From NCBI GenBank assembly GCA_009760885.1, contig CM019710.1, forward strand, positions 331,179 to 395,178: a DNA stretch of 64,000 nt, given 5' to 3'. How positions within the stretch are numbered: position 1 is the first letter of the stretch; every line of letters begins with the position of its first letter. Shown here one piece after another: positions 1-9,760 of the stretch. Both the position numbers and the translations under genes were made by a program. This DNA comes from Achatina immaculata (lineage: Eukaryota > Mollusca > Gastropoda > Stylommatophora > Achatinidae). The notes beneath the pieces were generated by a model. It saw only the letters and a program-made list of their open reading frames with translations, was not told where the DNA came from and did not search any database.

Positions 1-405
1 TATGCCTGTGAGACCTGGAAACTTAACAGCCGAGTAACACATAAATGCCTTTGAATGTAAATGCTACAGAAGAGTTCTTCAAATATCATGGGCATAGAAA
101 AGAACAAATATATCCATTATACAAGAACTTAATATTGAAGAGGTAGGTAGTAAAGAAGATTAAACAGAGAAAATGTACATATTTTCAACATATTAAACGT
201 CATGAGAGTTTGGAGAAGACCATCTTGGAAGGGTACATAATGGAAAAAAGAAAGAGAGGAAGACAAAGGTGGAGATGGCTGCAAGACATGGTTGATGATC
301 TGCGAATGGATGCATCAGCAGCAGGGCAACTTGCCGAGATTCCTGCAGGAAAGCTGTTAGGTAGGCAACGTTCTACAAGGGACATGCAAGTGACTGACTG
401 ACTGA
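1..405 (+). mobile_element. LINE family II, 3'-terminal fragment
   Basis: This is a decayed 3' end of an RTE-like non-LTR retrotransposon. Broken frames give 'AYETWKLN', '[17 protein letters not shown]' and then the basic tail 'KRKRGRQRWRWLQDMVDD'. It ends in a short GACT repeat near 395-405. The same family recurs at about a dozen sites in the window. It has no intact ORF and is cut by the window edge. Confidence 0.85.
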
Positions 406-987
406 CTAGCTGGCAGGGTATTCAGTCTGTAAGTTGTTTATTTCATGGATTACTCTATGTACCAATCTTTGCTACATTAAACAGTTAACCCTTTGTATCC
501 TGAATTAATTTCCCTATAACTTGTTTATTATGTTTTACGTCATTTTTGGTGAGCGGTGAATATAGAAAGAAAAGAAATTAATTTTTTAATGAACAATTTC
601 ATACATTTTTAAAGATGGAATTTAGAAGTAGAAAGAGGAAAACTCAAGTTCTGTGGGAAAAAAAACATGGCCAGTTTTATTTGACATGAAAGAAAAAAAG
701 CTAACTCCGCACTTGAAGAGCAAAGCTATAGAGTGCTGGCCCTTTACTGGTTGTTGCCAGAAGGCTGTTATACATATTCCTTTGAGTACCATCAGGGATA
801 TTTTGCATTTATGAAATATTACAATTTAAACAAAGTTTTACTTGTAAGTACCAATAGGATACGATTAAAGAAAGTAAAAGATATCTAAGTTAAAATGGTC
901 ACAGAAAGTATCACAGGTGCATTTCGTCTAAAAAAAAAGAATTTTTGTTTAAACTATAAAAACCATTTTCATTCAGTTCTTAAACAG
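406..987. other. AT-rich spacer, nothing recognised
   Basis: I see no exon-like ORF with plausible splice sites and no clear repeat here. It lies downstream of the last MP-L exon seen (exon 4) and is probably intron of that minus-strand gene, whose later exons would lie beyond the left edge. Confidence 0.4.
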
Positions 988-1215
988 TTCATTCATTCAT
1001 TCATTTGCATGTCCGCTGCGGAATTTTGCCTCCCTAACATCACTCATGTACTCCTCTCGGGTGTGAGCAAGATGTCCTGCTGCTAATGCATCCATTTGCA
1101 GATTGTCAACGGTGTCTTGCAGCCATCTTCGCCTTGGTCTTCCTCTCTTTCTTTTTCCCACTATGCACCCTTCCAAGACGGTCTTCTCTAGATTATCATG
1201 ACGTTTAAATGTCCA
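988..1215 (-). mobile_element. LINE family II, 3'-terminal fragment
   Basis: Read on the minus strand this is the same 3' tail as at 1-405 ([11 protein letters not shown]..., [15 protein letters not shown], then the ATGAATGA tail seen here as ttcattcattcatt). It is 5'-truncated and non-coding. Confidence 0.85.
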
Positions 1216-2084
1216 AAATAAACAGTTACAATCAGAAAAAAGGTAGATTATAATATTAACTAAACCAGAAAATATGCGTGTAAATGATGTGAATTGTGCA
1301 GGTAGCCTTTCTTAAACAAACAAAAAAATCCTTTAATTTATACGGATTTTTTACAAGTAATTCCGTCTCATTTCAGAAGATTTTTCTCTCAAATTATCAT
1401 TCTTAGCCAGGGAAACAGTAGAAGCGTAGGAGAACCTCTGAGTAAGTAAATCTGCATTATCTGAACAAAACGAGGCCCATATTTCACAGACACAAGGAAA
1501 ATGAAAATGAAGAAGGGCGAGAAGACCTGCCAATGTAAAACAAGCACTGCTTAATTTTATTGTGACATACTACATGAGACCAGCATTGACAGAACCAGCG
1601 AGATAAGAGTTTAAAAAGCTCATAAATTATCTCCAAGAAACATCTTTCAATGTGAAAAATACCAATCGTATTTTAAAAAATACACGAGAGACTGGATGGA
1701 TTGAATGTTACATACAAGACATATTACTGGAGAAAGCCACTTGGGGAGCGATTATGCATCATCAGAGACTGAAAGGAGTGAAGTTACATAAAGACATATC
1801 ACTAGAAGAGCCACTTGGAAAGCAATTTCAAAGCAAGTGACAAAACAATGAGCAACAGACTGGAGTGTAATCATCGTAAGAGCAAATACGCTAGGTTCTG
1901 AACATGATTTCCATTTCCCATGTATTATTCACTGCATCAAGTGTCGAAAGCATCTTCATCATTCTCTTCAAACGCCCTTTTCCAAGAACAAGACAGCTGT
2001 TACTTTCACCTCAAAGAAACACTTGTTGATGATTTAAACATGAGTAAACTATGACATATGGTCAGATATTTGTCACTTACTCAC
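1216..2084. other. Probable MP-L intron, no element recognised
   Basis: The stretch is AT-rich with only short random ORFs. I searched the minus strand for an exon equivalent to MP-C exon 5 (basic RKKR site plus the start of the catalytic domain) and found none. The next MP-L exon probably lies outside the window. Confidence 0.4.
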
Positions 2085-2244
2085 CTTCGTGTAACAGAAC
2101 CGTGTCACCAACATAAGAAATTGTCATAGTCTGGGTCTTGCCATGTATCCTGTGTCTGAGTCGTCCTGACCTGTCACTGCTGGTATTATGCTCCATCGTT
2201 TGTTCTATAATCCACTCTCTGCTAGAGTGCACAAATGATCCATT
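2085..2244 (-). CDS. MP-L exon 4 (propeptide segment)
   Basis: The exon is 160 bp on the minus strand, bounded by acceptor ...tttctag (just above 2244) and donor gtgagtaag (just below 2085). It reads 53 codons plus one base, starting NGSFVHSSREW and ending SYVGDTVLLHE. It aligns with the duplicated exon 4 of MP-C (KGSFIH..KEW...SGSISY.GDD), with the same phases (0 in, 1 out) but 3 bp shorter. It belongs to the propeptide that keeps the zymogen inactive, judged from position only. Confidence 0.8.
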
Positions 2245-5200
2245 CTAGAAATCAAAAATGGTTGTATTGAGTACTGTTATGTTTCACATACACTGAACGC
2301 GGTATCATGAATGTGTGTTTGCATATAAATGTAACATAAGTTAAGAAAACCGCCACAGCTATGGCCACCACTAACCGCCACAAATAACCGCCACAGCTAT
2401 GGCCACCACTAACCACCACAAATAACCGCCACAGCTATGGCCACCACTAACCACCACAAATAACCGCCACAGCTATGGCCACCACTAACCACCACAAATA
2501 ACCGCCACAGCTATGGCCACCACTAACCACCACCACTAACCGCCACAAATAACCGGAACCACTAACCGCCACCACTAACCGCCACAAATAATCGGAACCA
2601 CTAACCACCACAAATAACCGGAACCACTAACCGCCACCACAAACCGCCACAAATAACCGGAACCACTAACCGCCACAAATAACCGGGACCACTAACCGCC
2701 ACAAATAACCGCCACCACTAACCGCCACCACTAACCGCCACCACTAACCGCCACAAATAACCGGAACCACTAACCACCACCACTAACCACCACCACTAAC
2801 CACCACCACTAACCGCCACCACTAACCACCACCACTAACCGCCACCACTAACCGCCACAAATAACCACCACCACTAACCGCCACCACTAACCGCCACAAA
2901 TAACCACCACCACTAACCGCCACAAATAACCGCCACAAATAACCACCACCACTAACCGTCACAAATAACCACCACCACTAACCGCCACAAATAACCACCA
3001 CAACTAACCGCCACAAATAACCACCACAACTAACCGCCACAAATAACCACCACCACTAACCGCCACAAATAACCACCACCACTAACCGCCACAAATAACC
3101 ACCACCACTAACCGCCACAAATAACCACCACCACTAACCGCCACAAATAACCACCACCACTAACCGCCACAAATAACCACCACAACTAACCGCCACAAAT
3201 AACCACCACCACTAACCGCCACAAATAACCACCACCACTAACCGCCACAAATAACCACCACCACTAACCGCCACAAATAACCACCACAACTAACCGTCAC
3301 AAATAACCACCACAACTAACCGCCACAAATAACCGCCACAACTATGGCCACCACTAACCACCACGGCACATAAATAATAATAATAAACTTCCCAATCCTG
3401 CCGAAGCTTCCCCCCCCCCCCCCCACAACCTCCTCCACGTCATCCATGCGTAGCAAATGGCTGTTGCGGCAGAAAATGCTGCCAATCTTGATGGCCATGT
3501 GACACTCTAGCTTTCCAGAAGGTTGTTCATCGGACAGATTTCTATCAATAATCTCCCTTAACATTTTAACTACTCAGGACGCAATGAGGGGACGCAATAT
3601 TTAAACAAAACAAAGCTGGTAATTGAAACTGCTCATGAAGGTACACAAAACATGTCTGTTTGTCCAATCTTTACAGTTTTCTTCACTTCATTGCAATGTT
3701 GAAACCTACAGTTTTACTATGGTTTATATCCATATATAAAACCATATATATCCAAGATCCTTTCATTATAGGGCTATAATTACTGTTTTATATTCCATTA
3801 AGAGAATATATCCCTTCTGCGGGTCTCAGATGAATGTCATATGTAGGTCAGAATTTTAACACAATAGACCCATTGCTGGGAATGGCTGGGACACGTGCTC
3901 CGAATGACTGACAACTCACTACCAAAAATAGCACTAAGATGGACACCACAGGGGAACAGAAGTAAGGGTAGATCAAAGGAGACGTGGAGAAGAACAGAGA
4001 GGATTTTGAACAATAGAGGGCCCACCTGGGCGCAAGCGAAAAACAAGGCAAAGGATAGGTCTTTGTAGAAAACCTTGCGAAAACCCCATATTCCTTGGGC
4101 ACTTAAGGTTCAGACAGAGAGAGAGAGAGAGAGAATGAATGAATGAATGAATGGTGTTTATTTTTAAAGGCTAAAATACTGGGCACGCAGCCTCGTCTTA
4201 TATTCTGCCATTTATCACTTAATCTTTCATTATTCCCACACACTCGATTTAATACGAGAATACAGATTATGTGAGGACAAAACATATAAAAAGTGTAAAA
4301 CTAAATTATTACATTCACAGTGTAAGAGAAGAAGTAATTAACCTAATAAAATAGCTCTCGCCCACACATATACGCACAGAAACACAGGTATATACAGGCA
4401 TATTATACAGAGAGACAGACAGAGACAGACAGACAGACAGACAGACAGGAGACAGACAGACAGATAGACAGACAGACAGACAGACATAGAATGCTTATAC
4501 CTTACATTTTTATTTTATTCCAACTTCTTACTTTGTACGCAGGTCTAAGTTATTCCAGTTTGACTTCATGAATTCATTGCTGTAAAATTATGCTCCACTA
4601 AACCTAAATGGGACAGTCTGTATGTCTCATCCATTAAGACAAATGAGTCCTAAAGGTTGAGTATAAAATATCAAATTAGTTAGGGGAAGAATTGGAATAA
4701 ATTGATCTCAGAATGCTTTGTAACATTGGTAGATGGCTCTACGTCTGTTCCACCCTCTCCTTCCTCCGAAACAGACACCGCAAGGAAACAGGAGTAAGGG
4801 CAGAGTAAAGGAGACATGGAATAGAGGACTCACATGGGCAAGAGGAGAAAAAAAAAGGCGAAGAATAGACATTTGTAGAAACCTCACATGCATTGGACAC
4901 CTAAAGGTCCAGAGAGAAAGAGAGTACCTTATATGCATATGTACATGCTTCATTAATTGAATTGACTAGCTGACATATACATACCAGAGCGTACTGATCT
5001 GTTTCCTTTGTCACAATCATTGCTGATTCCTTGGACAAGTCTGTGTATACTCCAGCTCTCTGAAGATTGTGTGTATTTGAGATATGTTAACGTTAGGTAA
5101 AGCAACTAAATAAACGGGAAATAGTCAGCTTTTGTATTGGAAAGTAAGAGAACAAATTTTGTATGATTAGACCTCGAAAAAATCGTAGACAAAGCACTTT

Positions 5201-7910
5201 AGTGAGACGTGAGAGAAAGAAAAATCACAAGAGAATTACCTGGGATTCGAACACGGACTCCGGTAGGACGAGCAGCCTTCTAGCCACGAGAGAACAGCTT
5301 ACTTACGAGAGAACTATCGACTTAGCCAACTGTTTAGTTGGCTAAGTCGATAGTAAGCTGTTCTCTCGTGGCTAGACGGCTGCTCGTCCTACCGGAGTCC
5401 GTGTTCGAATCCCAGGTAATTCTCTTGTGATTTTTCTTTCTCTCACGTCTCACTAAAGTGCTTTGTCTACGATTTTTTCGAGGTCTAATCATACAAAATT
5501 TGTTCTCTTACTTTACTGTACCAAAGCCTCGTAGTTTCCTATTTATAAAAAATTATAAAAAATTGTTCACTATATCCGAAACTAGCTTTTGTATTGGAGC
5601 AACCTGTTATCATGCGGTACTGATTTTCAGTTGCCAGGTTACAGCACCTAATGGCAACAAGGAAATTCGAAAGTTAGACATATGTAGACGAAGGCAGATA
5701 GAGGTAGACAAAGGTAGACAAAGTTATCTATCCTTCCCATGCCGTTAAACGTCACATAGGGCTCGCAAAGTAGTTCACCAATTTTTCCTGTCTTCGGCGA
5801 GTCTTTCAACCTCATCAAAGGATTTTATGCCAGTTAATTTGGCCTCTCTTAACAATGTCCTCTTCAGAGTTTCACGCGGTCTGGACCTTTTTCTTTGGCC
5901 TGTTGTGTTCCACTTGATAGCTTGTTTTGGGATTCTCTGATCATTTCTTCTCATCAAGTGACCAACATATTATGTCCATCTCCTTTTCCTGATCACCTAT
6001 GAGACTGGTTGTTGTTCAGTCATCTGTCTTATCTCTGCATTGTTCTTGAATTCGTTCCACTTGATGCCGAGTATTTTCTTTATGCATTTGTTTTCGAAAG
6101 AGTCTAATTTCTTTTCTATTTCTTTAGTTGTTTTCCAGCTTTCACATGCATAAATGAGGGTGGATATTACATTTGAATTGAATAGTCTTAACTTGGTTTT
6201 TGTGCTTATAACTTTTGAATTCCATATGTTCTCAAGATTCTTGAAGATTGATGCTGTTTTAATGATGTTGACAATTTTAGATGGTATTCCATATAGACTT
6301 AAAATTATCCTTAATGAATCTCTGTGTATGCTATCAAATGCCATTTTAAAATCTATGAAGTTCAGTATTAATGTTTCCTGCTTTTCAATATGTTCTTCAA
6401 GTATTATTCTGAGAGTAAATATCTGGTCGAGACTGCTTCTTCCTTTTCGAAATCCTGCTTGTTCTTCTCTCATTGCAGTATCCACTATATATTTAAGTCT
6501 ATTCAAAATGACCTTGCAAAATACTTTTGAAAGAACTGACATTAAAGTTACTCCTCTCCAGTTGTTACAGTCACTAAGGTTGCCCTTTTTTGGTATTTTA
6601 ACAATTATTCCTTTTTTCCAATTAGAAGGGACCTTCTCTTCTATCCAAATCTTGTTAAACATTCTCTGTAGTTGTCTCATGTTGTCACTATTGATAGCTT
6701 TTAATATTTCGGCTCTTATTTCATCTTCACCTGCAGCTTTGTTGTTAGCCATTAAATTCACTGCTGTTTCAGTTTCATGCAATGTAATTTCATTTAGGTT
6801 GACATTTAGTTGTGGGACTGGTAAGTCAGTTTCAAGGTTTAACAATTGTTTTGGGTGTGGTCGATTAAGTATTTCTTGGAAGTGTTCAGCCTATCTTTGC
6901 TTTTGGTCTTTATTTGATGTTAATAGGGTTCCAGTTTTGCTAAGGATTGGTCTTTCTTTAAATGTAATTGTACCTGTTAGCCTCTTTTGTATGTTATATA
7001 AAGTTTTGCTGTCTCCTGTTTTTATTGCTTTTTCTGCCTCTTTCGCCATATTGTCTATGTATTCTCTTTTATCCCTTCTAGCTAAACTTTTTAGTCAGTT
7101 TCAAGGTTTAACAATTGTTAACAAGGTTAAACAGTTTTAGACAAAGTTAAACAGAGGGAAAAGGTGTTTGATAATTTGGTATCTTGGCACTGGATATACT
7201 CAGTGGCAAGCCTGTTTCGATGCACACGAGGTGGAGGGTTTTGGAAGGACATGATATCCTACGCATGCCGACATGGATCTAGAGATTGATTGATTGATTG
7301 ATTTTTATTTCAAAAGGGTTAAGAATTGGGCACGCAGGTCCGTCTGACAGTCTGCCCTTTATCACACAATGTTCACTTTGCTCCAGCCTTTCTAGAAATA
7401 CGCTGCTCATATAACCAACATAATTAACATTAAAGTAGATACATATATACTAACCTACCAAACAAAACGTTCTATACTATTCAGAATATATAATTAACTG
7501 AATAGTGTGTCTGTAAGAGTAGTCTAAAATAGCTTTTTAAGTTTTACGATTCATGGAGGCATGTGGTCGACATCAAGTGATTATTGGAAAAGTTTGTAGT
7601 TCTAGGAAGGAGTATATTTTGTTTTTTTTAAATACAGAATGGGAGGGTATTCCAAAGATGAGCAGCAGAAAAAGTACAGCTTTTCTTGTAAAGATCAAGT
7701 CTAAGTACTGGAAAACATATGTTGTTTAAGCGTTGGCTGTTGCTATTGTTAAATAAAAATTATATATAACCACAATTTTTAAATCGCTGACAATCGCCTA
7801 CGAGATTCTGAATTATGAAAGTCAGAAAATTGTCTATTAAGCAAATAATTTCCCTATGTCTTTTATTGTTATATTCATTCATTTCGACTCTTTTACTTAA
7901 GAATAGTTTT

Positions 7911-7952
<42 letters not shown>

Positions 7953-9163
7953 ATAGGCACTGCAGTAGAGCTCTGACAGCAGCATGTAGGACAAGCAGGC
8001 ACAGTTTTACTAACTAACCAATCAAAGCAAAGTTGTAACGTCCCGTTCTCTTCTTTTCTTATCTCCTTGTAATGTAACACTTTTGTGTTATACTATACTA
8101 AGTTTACTATACTAAGGTATAGACTGAAACGTTGCAACTGTGTGCGCGTTAATTAACAAAGTTATTTCTACGCTGGTTTCAAATGATCCTATATTTCGCT
8201 TAAGAGACAGTCAAAGGCAGAAGTGTATAACCGTGTATTTCATATTGCTGTGTTCAACTTTTTCTTCTTCTTCTTCTTCTTCTTCTCATTCTTCTTCTTC
8301 TTCAGCTTTCCAAGCCATTAAGACTCATTGCTGCAGATAAAATCGCCTCCATTCCTCTCTGTTACTAATCTTCTTTCTCTAGTTGGTTTCTTTTATATTT
8401 TCTCTATCTGTTCCATAACACTAATCTTTTTTGCGGAGATGGGGTCGTTGACCCCATGCTCCAACCCCCACCCTGGAGGACTGTGTTCAACACTTCGGAA
8501 TAATTCATTTTTGATGAAAGCTCTAAAAAGATTGGTATCATCAGACCAGCAATTCGACTGAGTCGATTAAAGAAAAAAAAACATCTTGCTTTATATAGTT
8601 TTATTTATTTAGTTGTTTTTTTTAATTCTGGATCCACAGAGTTTCTCAGGCCGGAGAAATGGGTCCAAGGCTAAAAAAAAAAGGATGAAGAAGCACGTGT
8701 TTCTTTACTGAAGTACTTTTCTTAGTGTAACCTTTACTGACTGGAAACAAGGAGAAAAGGTAACAAGGGAAGTAAAACTGCGACACGTGATTCTAGCGAT
8801 AACGTCTCTTGACATTTTACGCCATACCAAGACCCTGGAGAAACAGTATTTAAATAAAAGTGGCAGACGAAATTGCGCATGAAATGAACTATAAAAAAGT
8901 GTTTTTTTTTTTCAAAAGTGGTCAAGGAAAGATGAAGAATACACAACTCACCTCAGAGAACTCGTTCGCCGCTCGCGTTGTTACTTCATCACTGGTTACT
9001 GTTGGCAACAGCCTTGACCTTTCCAAATTGAGCACTATAGTATCGCCCCTGAAAGGAATGGCAAAGGACAGCTTGTCGGGGACGCCAGCGCCTGCAGACT
9101 TTCTCATCCGATGCTGCGCGTTCCAGGATTCTGACAGTAAGGTCACACTGACGATCTCATCAT
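2085..9163 (-). CDS. MP-L: partial paralogue of the metalloprotease gene (exons 2-4 span)
   Basis: This span covers three exons (8952-9163, 4985-5059, 2085-2244) of a second reprolysin-type zinc metalloprotease gene on the minus strand. All three match propeptide exons 2, 3 and 4 of the central gene in size, phase and residues (e.g. [15 protein letters not shown]...SAMIV, GSF.HSS.EW). Joined, they read open: exon 2 ends in phase 0, exon 3 is exactly 25 codons, exon 4 is 53 codons plus one base. The catalytic half would lie left of position 1. No first exon with a signal peptide was found between 9,164 and the end of MP-C. The protein should be secreted by family analogy. I cannot tell whether the gene is functional, because only the propeptide part is visible. 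Confidence 0.8.
2345..3357. repeat. ~1-kb minisatellite of 13-bp monomers (26-bp higher-order unit)
   Basis: Two 13-bp monomers, ccgccacaaataa and ccaccaccactaa, alternate to make a 26-bp unit over most of the array. The left end carries a longer variant containing 'cagctatggccacc', which reappears once at the right end (about 3335). The array lies in the MP-L intron between exons 3 and 4. All bases are C/A-rich on the plus strand. Confidence 0.95.
3860..4130 (+). mobile_element. LINE family III, 3'-terminal fragment
   Basis: It encodes a degenerate '[21 protein letters not shown]' and 'GNRSKGRSKETWRRTERI' tail followed by a non-coding end and a (GA)n tail near 4110-4130. Related copies lie at 4757, 23222, 37516 and 52040. 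It is 5'-truncated. Confidence 0.85.
4131..4300 (-). repeat. Interspersed repeat G, diverged copy
   Basis: A GAATGAAT tract leads into 'tttatttttaaaggctaaaa' and 'tgggcacgcag', the left part of a repeat seen better at 7283-7705, 9741-9983 and 33157-33640. The tetranucleotide tail on the left implies a minus-strand insertion. Confidence 0.6.
4408..4488. repeat. (GACA)n microsatellite
   Basis: Nearly uninterrupted gaca tetranucleotides with a few gata variants. Confidence 0.95.
4757..4930 (+). mobile_element. LINE family III, short 3' fragment
   Basis: It reads 'GNRSKGRVKETWNRGLTWA' and then the 3' terminal sequence ending in gagagaaagagag. It sits 55 bp downstream of the MP-L exon 3 donor, so it is intronic. 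Confidence 0.8.
4985..5059 (-). CDS. MP-L exon 3 (propeptide segment)
   Basis: It is exactly 25 codons, phase 0 in and out, with acceptor cttcag (above 5059) and donor gtatgtat (below 4985). It reads RAGVYTDLSKESAMIV followed by TKETDQYAL. MP-C exon 3 (49733-49807) has the same length, phase and core VYTDL...SAMIV. The VYTDL core suits a conserved beta-strand region of M12B propeptides, but that assignment is inference. Confidence 0.85.
5127..5597. mobile_element. Foldback (inverted-dimer) tRNA-derived SINE with 14-bp target-site duplication
   Basis: Arms at 5141-5327 and 5334-5514 are near-perfect reverse complements around a 6-base centre (about 5328-5333). The left arm has a ~12-base extra piece near the centre. 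Each arm carries a tRNA-like B box (gttcgaatccc, and its complement gggattcgaac) and an A-box-like 'tggctaagtcg' near the centre. The direct repeat agcttttgtattgg at 5127-5140 and 5584-5597 flanks arms plus an A/T-rich tail, as expected of LINE-assisted insertion. Single diverged copies of the same SINE lie at 41040 and 45285. Confidence 0.85.
5605..5726 (+). mobile_element. LINE family IV fragment, left part (interrupted)
   Basis: It contains 'acctaatggcaac' and the repetitive 'gtagacaaag' basic-tail sequence typical of family IV (compare 15470-15690 and 56165-56600). It is interrupted by the family I LINE at 5727-7137 and resumes at 7138. Confidence 0.65.
5715..7149 (-). mobile_element. LINE family I copy with internal deletion, flanked by 12-bp target-site duplication
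   Basis: The element body is 5727-7137 on the minus strand. The 12-mer tagacaaagtta occurs at 5715-5726 and 7138-7149. The residues LETDLPVPQLNVNL, NNKAAGEDEIRAEILKA, EEQAGFRKGRSSLDQIFTLR and the tail KTTKEIEKKLDSFENKC match the master copy at 16914-19560. Compared with it, 'IVNIIK' joins directly to 'ASIFKNLENIWNSK', so the reverse-transcriptase block with FADD is missing. Stop codons and frame breaks follow in the tail. The left end (7085-7137) duplicates part of the LETDLP region, so it was rearranged. It cannot move on its own. Confidence 0.9.
7138..7272 (+). mobile_element. LINE family IV fragment, right part
   Basis: It continues the family IV tail (tgtttgataatttggtatc ... ggaaggacatgatatcct), matching 15590-15690. 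It was separated from 5605-5726 by the family I insertion. Confidence 0.65.
7273..7705 (-). repeat. Interspersed repeat G (fullest copy)
   Basis: Starting from a (TGAT)n tail it runs through 'aagggttaagaattgggcac', 'tctgccctttatcacaca', 'gcatgtggtcgacatcaag' and 'ggtattccaaagatgagca'. Copies at 9741-9983 plus 11058-11215 and at 33157-33640 share this order. The tetranucleotide 3' tail suggests RTE-driven retrotransposition of a non-autonomous element. No ORF. Confidence 0.75.
7706..8951. other. MP-L intron 2 remainder: AT-rich sequence with (TA)n and (TTC)n
   Basis: It holds a (TA)n run at about 7911-7950 and a (TTC)n run at about 8262-8305. No exon or recognised transposon could be supported. 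8310-8560 weakly resembles reverse-complemented LINE tail sequence. Confidence 0.5.
8952..9163 (-). CDS. MP-L exon 2 (propeptide core)
   Basis: The exon is 212 bp, acceptor ctcttcag (above 9163) and donor gtgagttg (below 8952), phase 1 in and 0 out. It reads open from DDEIVSVTLLSESW through GVPDKLSFAIPFRGDTIVLN to [20 protein letters not shown] and ends FSE. This is the typical propeptide fold of M12B proteases (a hydrophobic strand, 'L+l+r...ll'). MP-C exon 2 has the same layout ([20 protein letters not shown]...[12 protein letters not shown]). The identical [12 protein letters not shown] core in both genes suggests constraint on the propeptide. Confidence 0.85.
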
Positions 9164-9640
9164 CTGAAGAGTAGAGTTGCTGATATCAAAACACTGATTG
9201 GTGGTATCAGGGACTCTGAGAGACGTTTTCTGAGGTTGTGTGGAACTAGCTTTGAGTCAAGTATGCTACCGATGGTTCATTCTGTTTTCATCTACCAGGG
9301 GGCCCCCTTAAAATAATTGAACTGTTCTGGCCCCGGAGCTATGCACTCTATGCCCCCTCACTGTCACCTCCGATCCTCACTGGACTTCAATTACTTCAGT
9401 AATATTATAAATACATCACGGGGTACGTATGTTTAAACACACACGTTATAGCTATCTAGTCAAAATGATGAGTATAGATGTAGTGTTAACAGTTGCTGAT
9501 GGCAGAATTCTTGACATGATTGTTCTCATAGATGATGGTGTGAGTGAAGCAATGGTAGCAGTGGTTGTCTCTTGTATTGTGGACATGATTTAGGGTAGAT
9601 GTGGTCTCAGTGATAGTAGTAGTTATCCTGGCAGACAGTG
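9164..9640. other. Spacer upstream of MP-L exon 2, nothing recognised
   Basis: I looked here on the minus strand for a signal-peptide exon ending in phase 1, like those at 51690 and 58527, and did not find one. Confidence 0.4.
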
Positions 9641-9654
9641 TCGTTTCTTCACAG

Positions 9655-9668
9655 AAGAGAGAGAAAAA

Positions 9669-9717
<49 letters not shown>

Positions 9718-9760
9718 AGACAGAACGAGAAAAAGAGAGATTGATTGATTGATTGATCTT
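9655..9760. repeat. (GA)n tract and (GATT)n tail
   Basis: A long ga dinucleotide run (about 9673-9712) is followed by gattgattgattgat, which starts the repeat G copy. Confidence 0.95.

Noticed and set aside
5141..5514. A functional tRNA gene in the palindrome
   Set aside because: The B box is present but the cloverleaf cannot be completed, and the unit recurs elsewhere as a degraded SINE.
6154..7140. 328-codon plus-strand ORF
   Set aside because: It is the antisense shadow of the family I reverse transcriptase, whose residues are recognisable on the minus strand.
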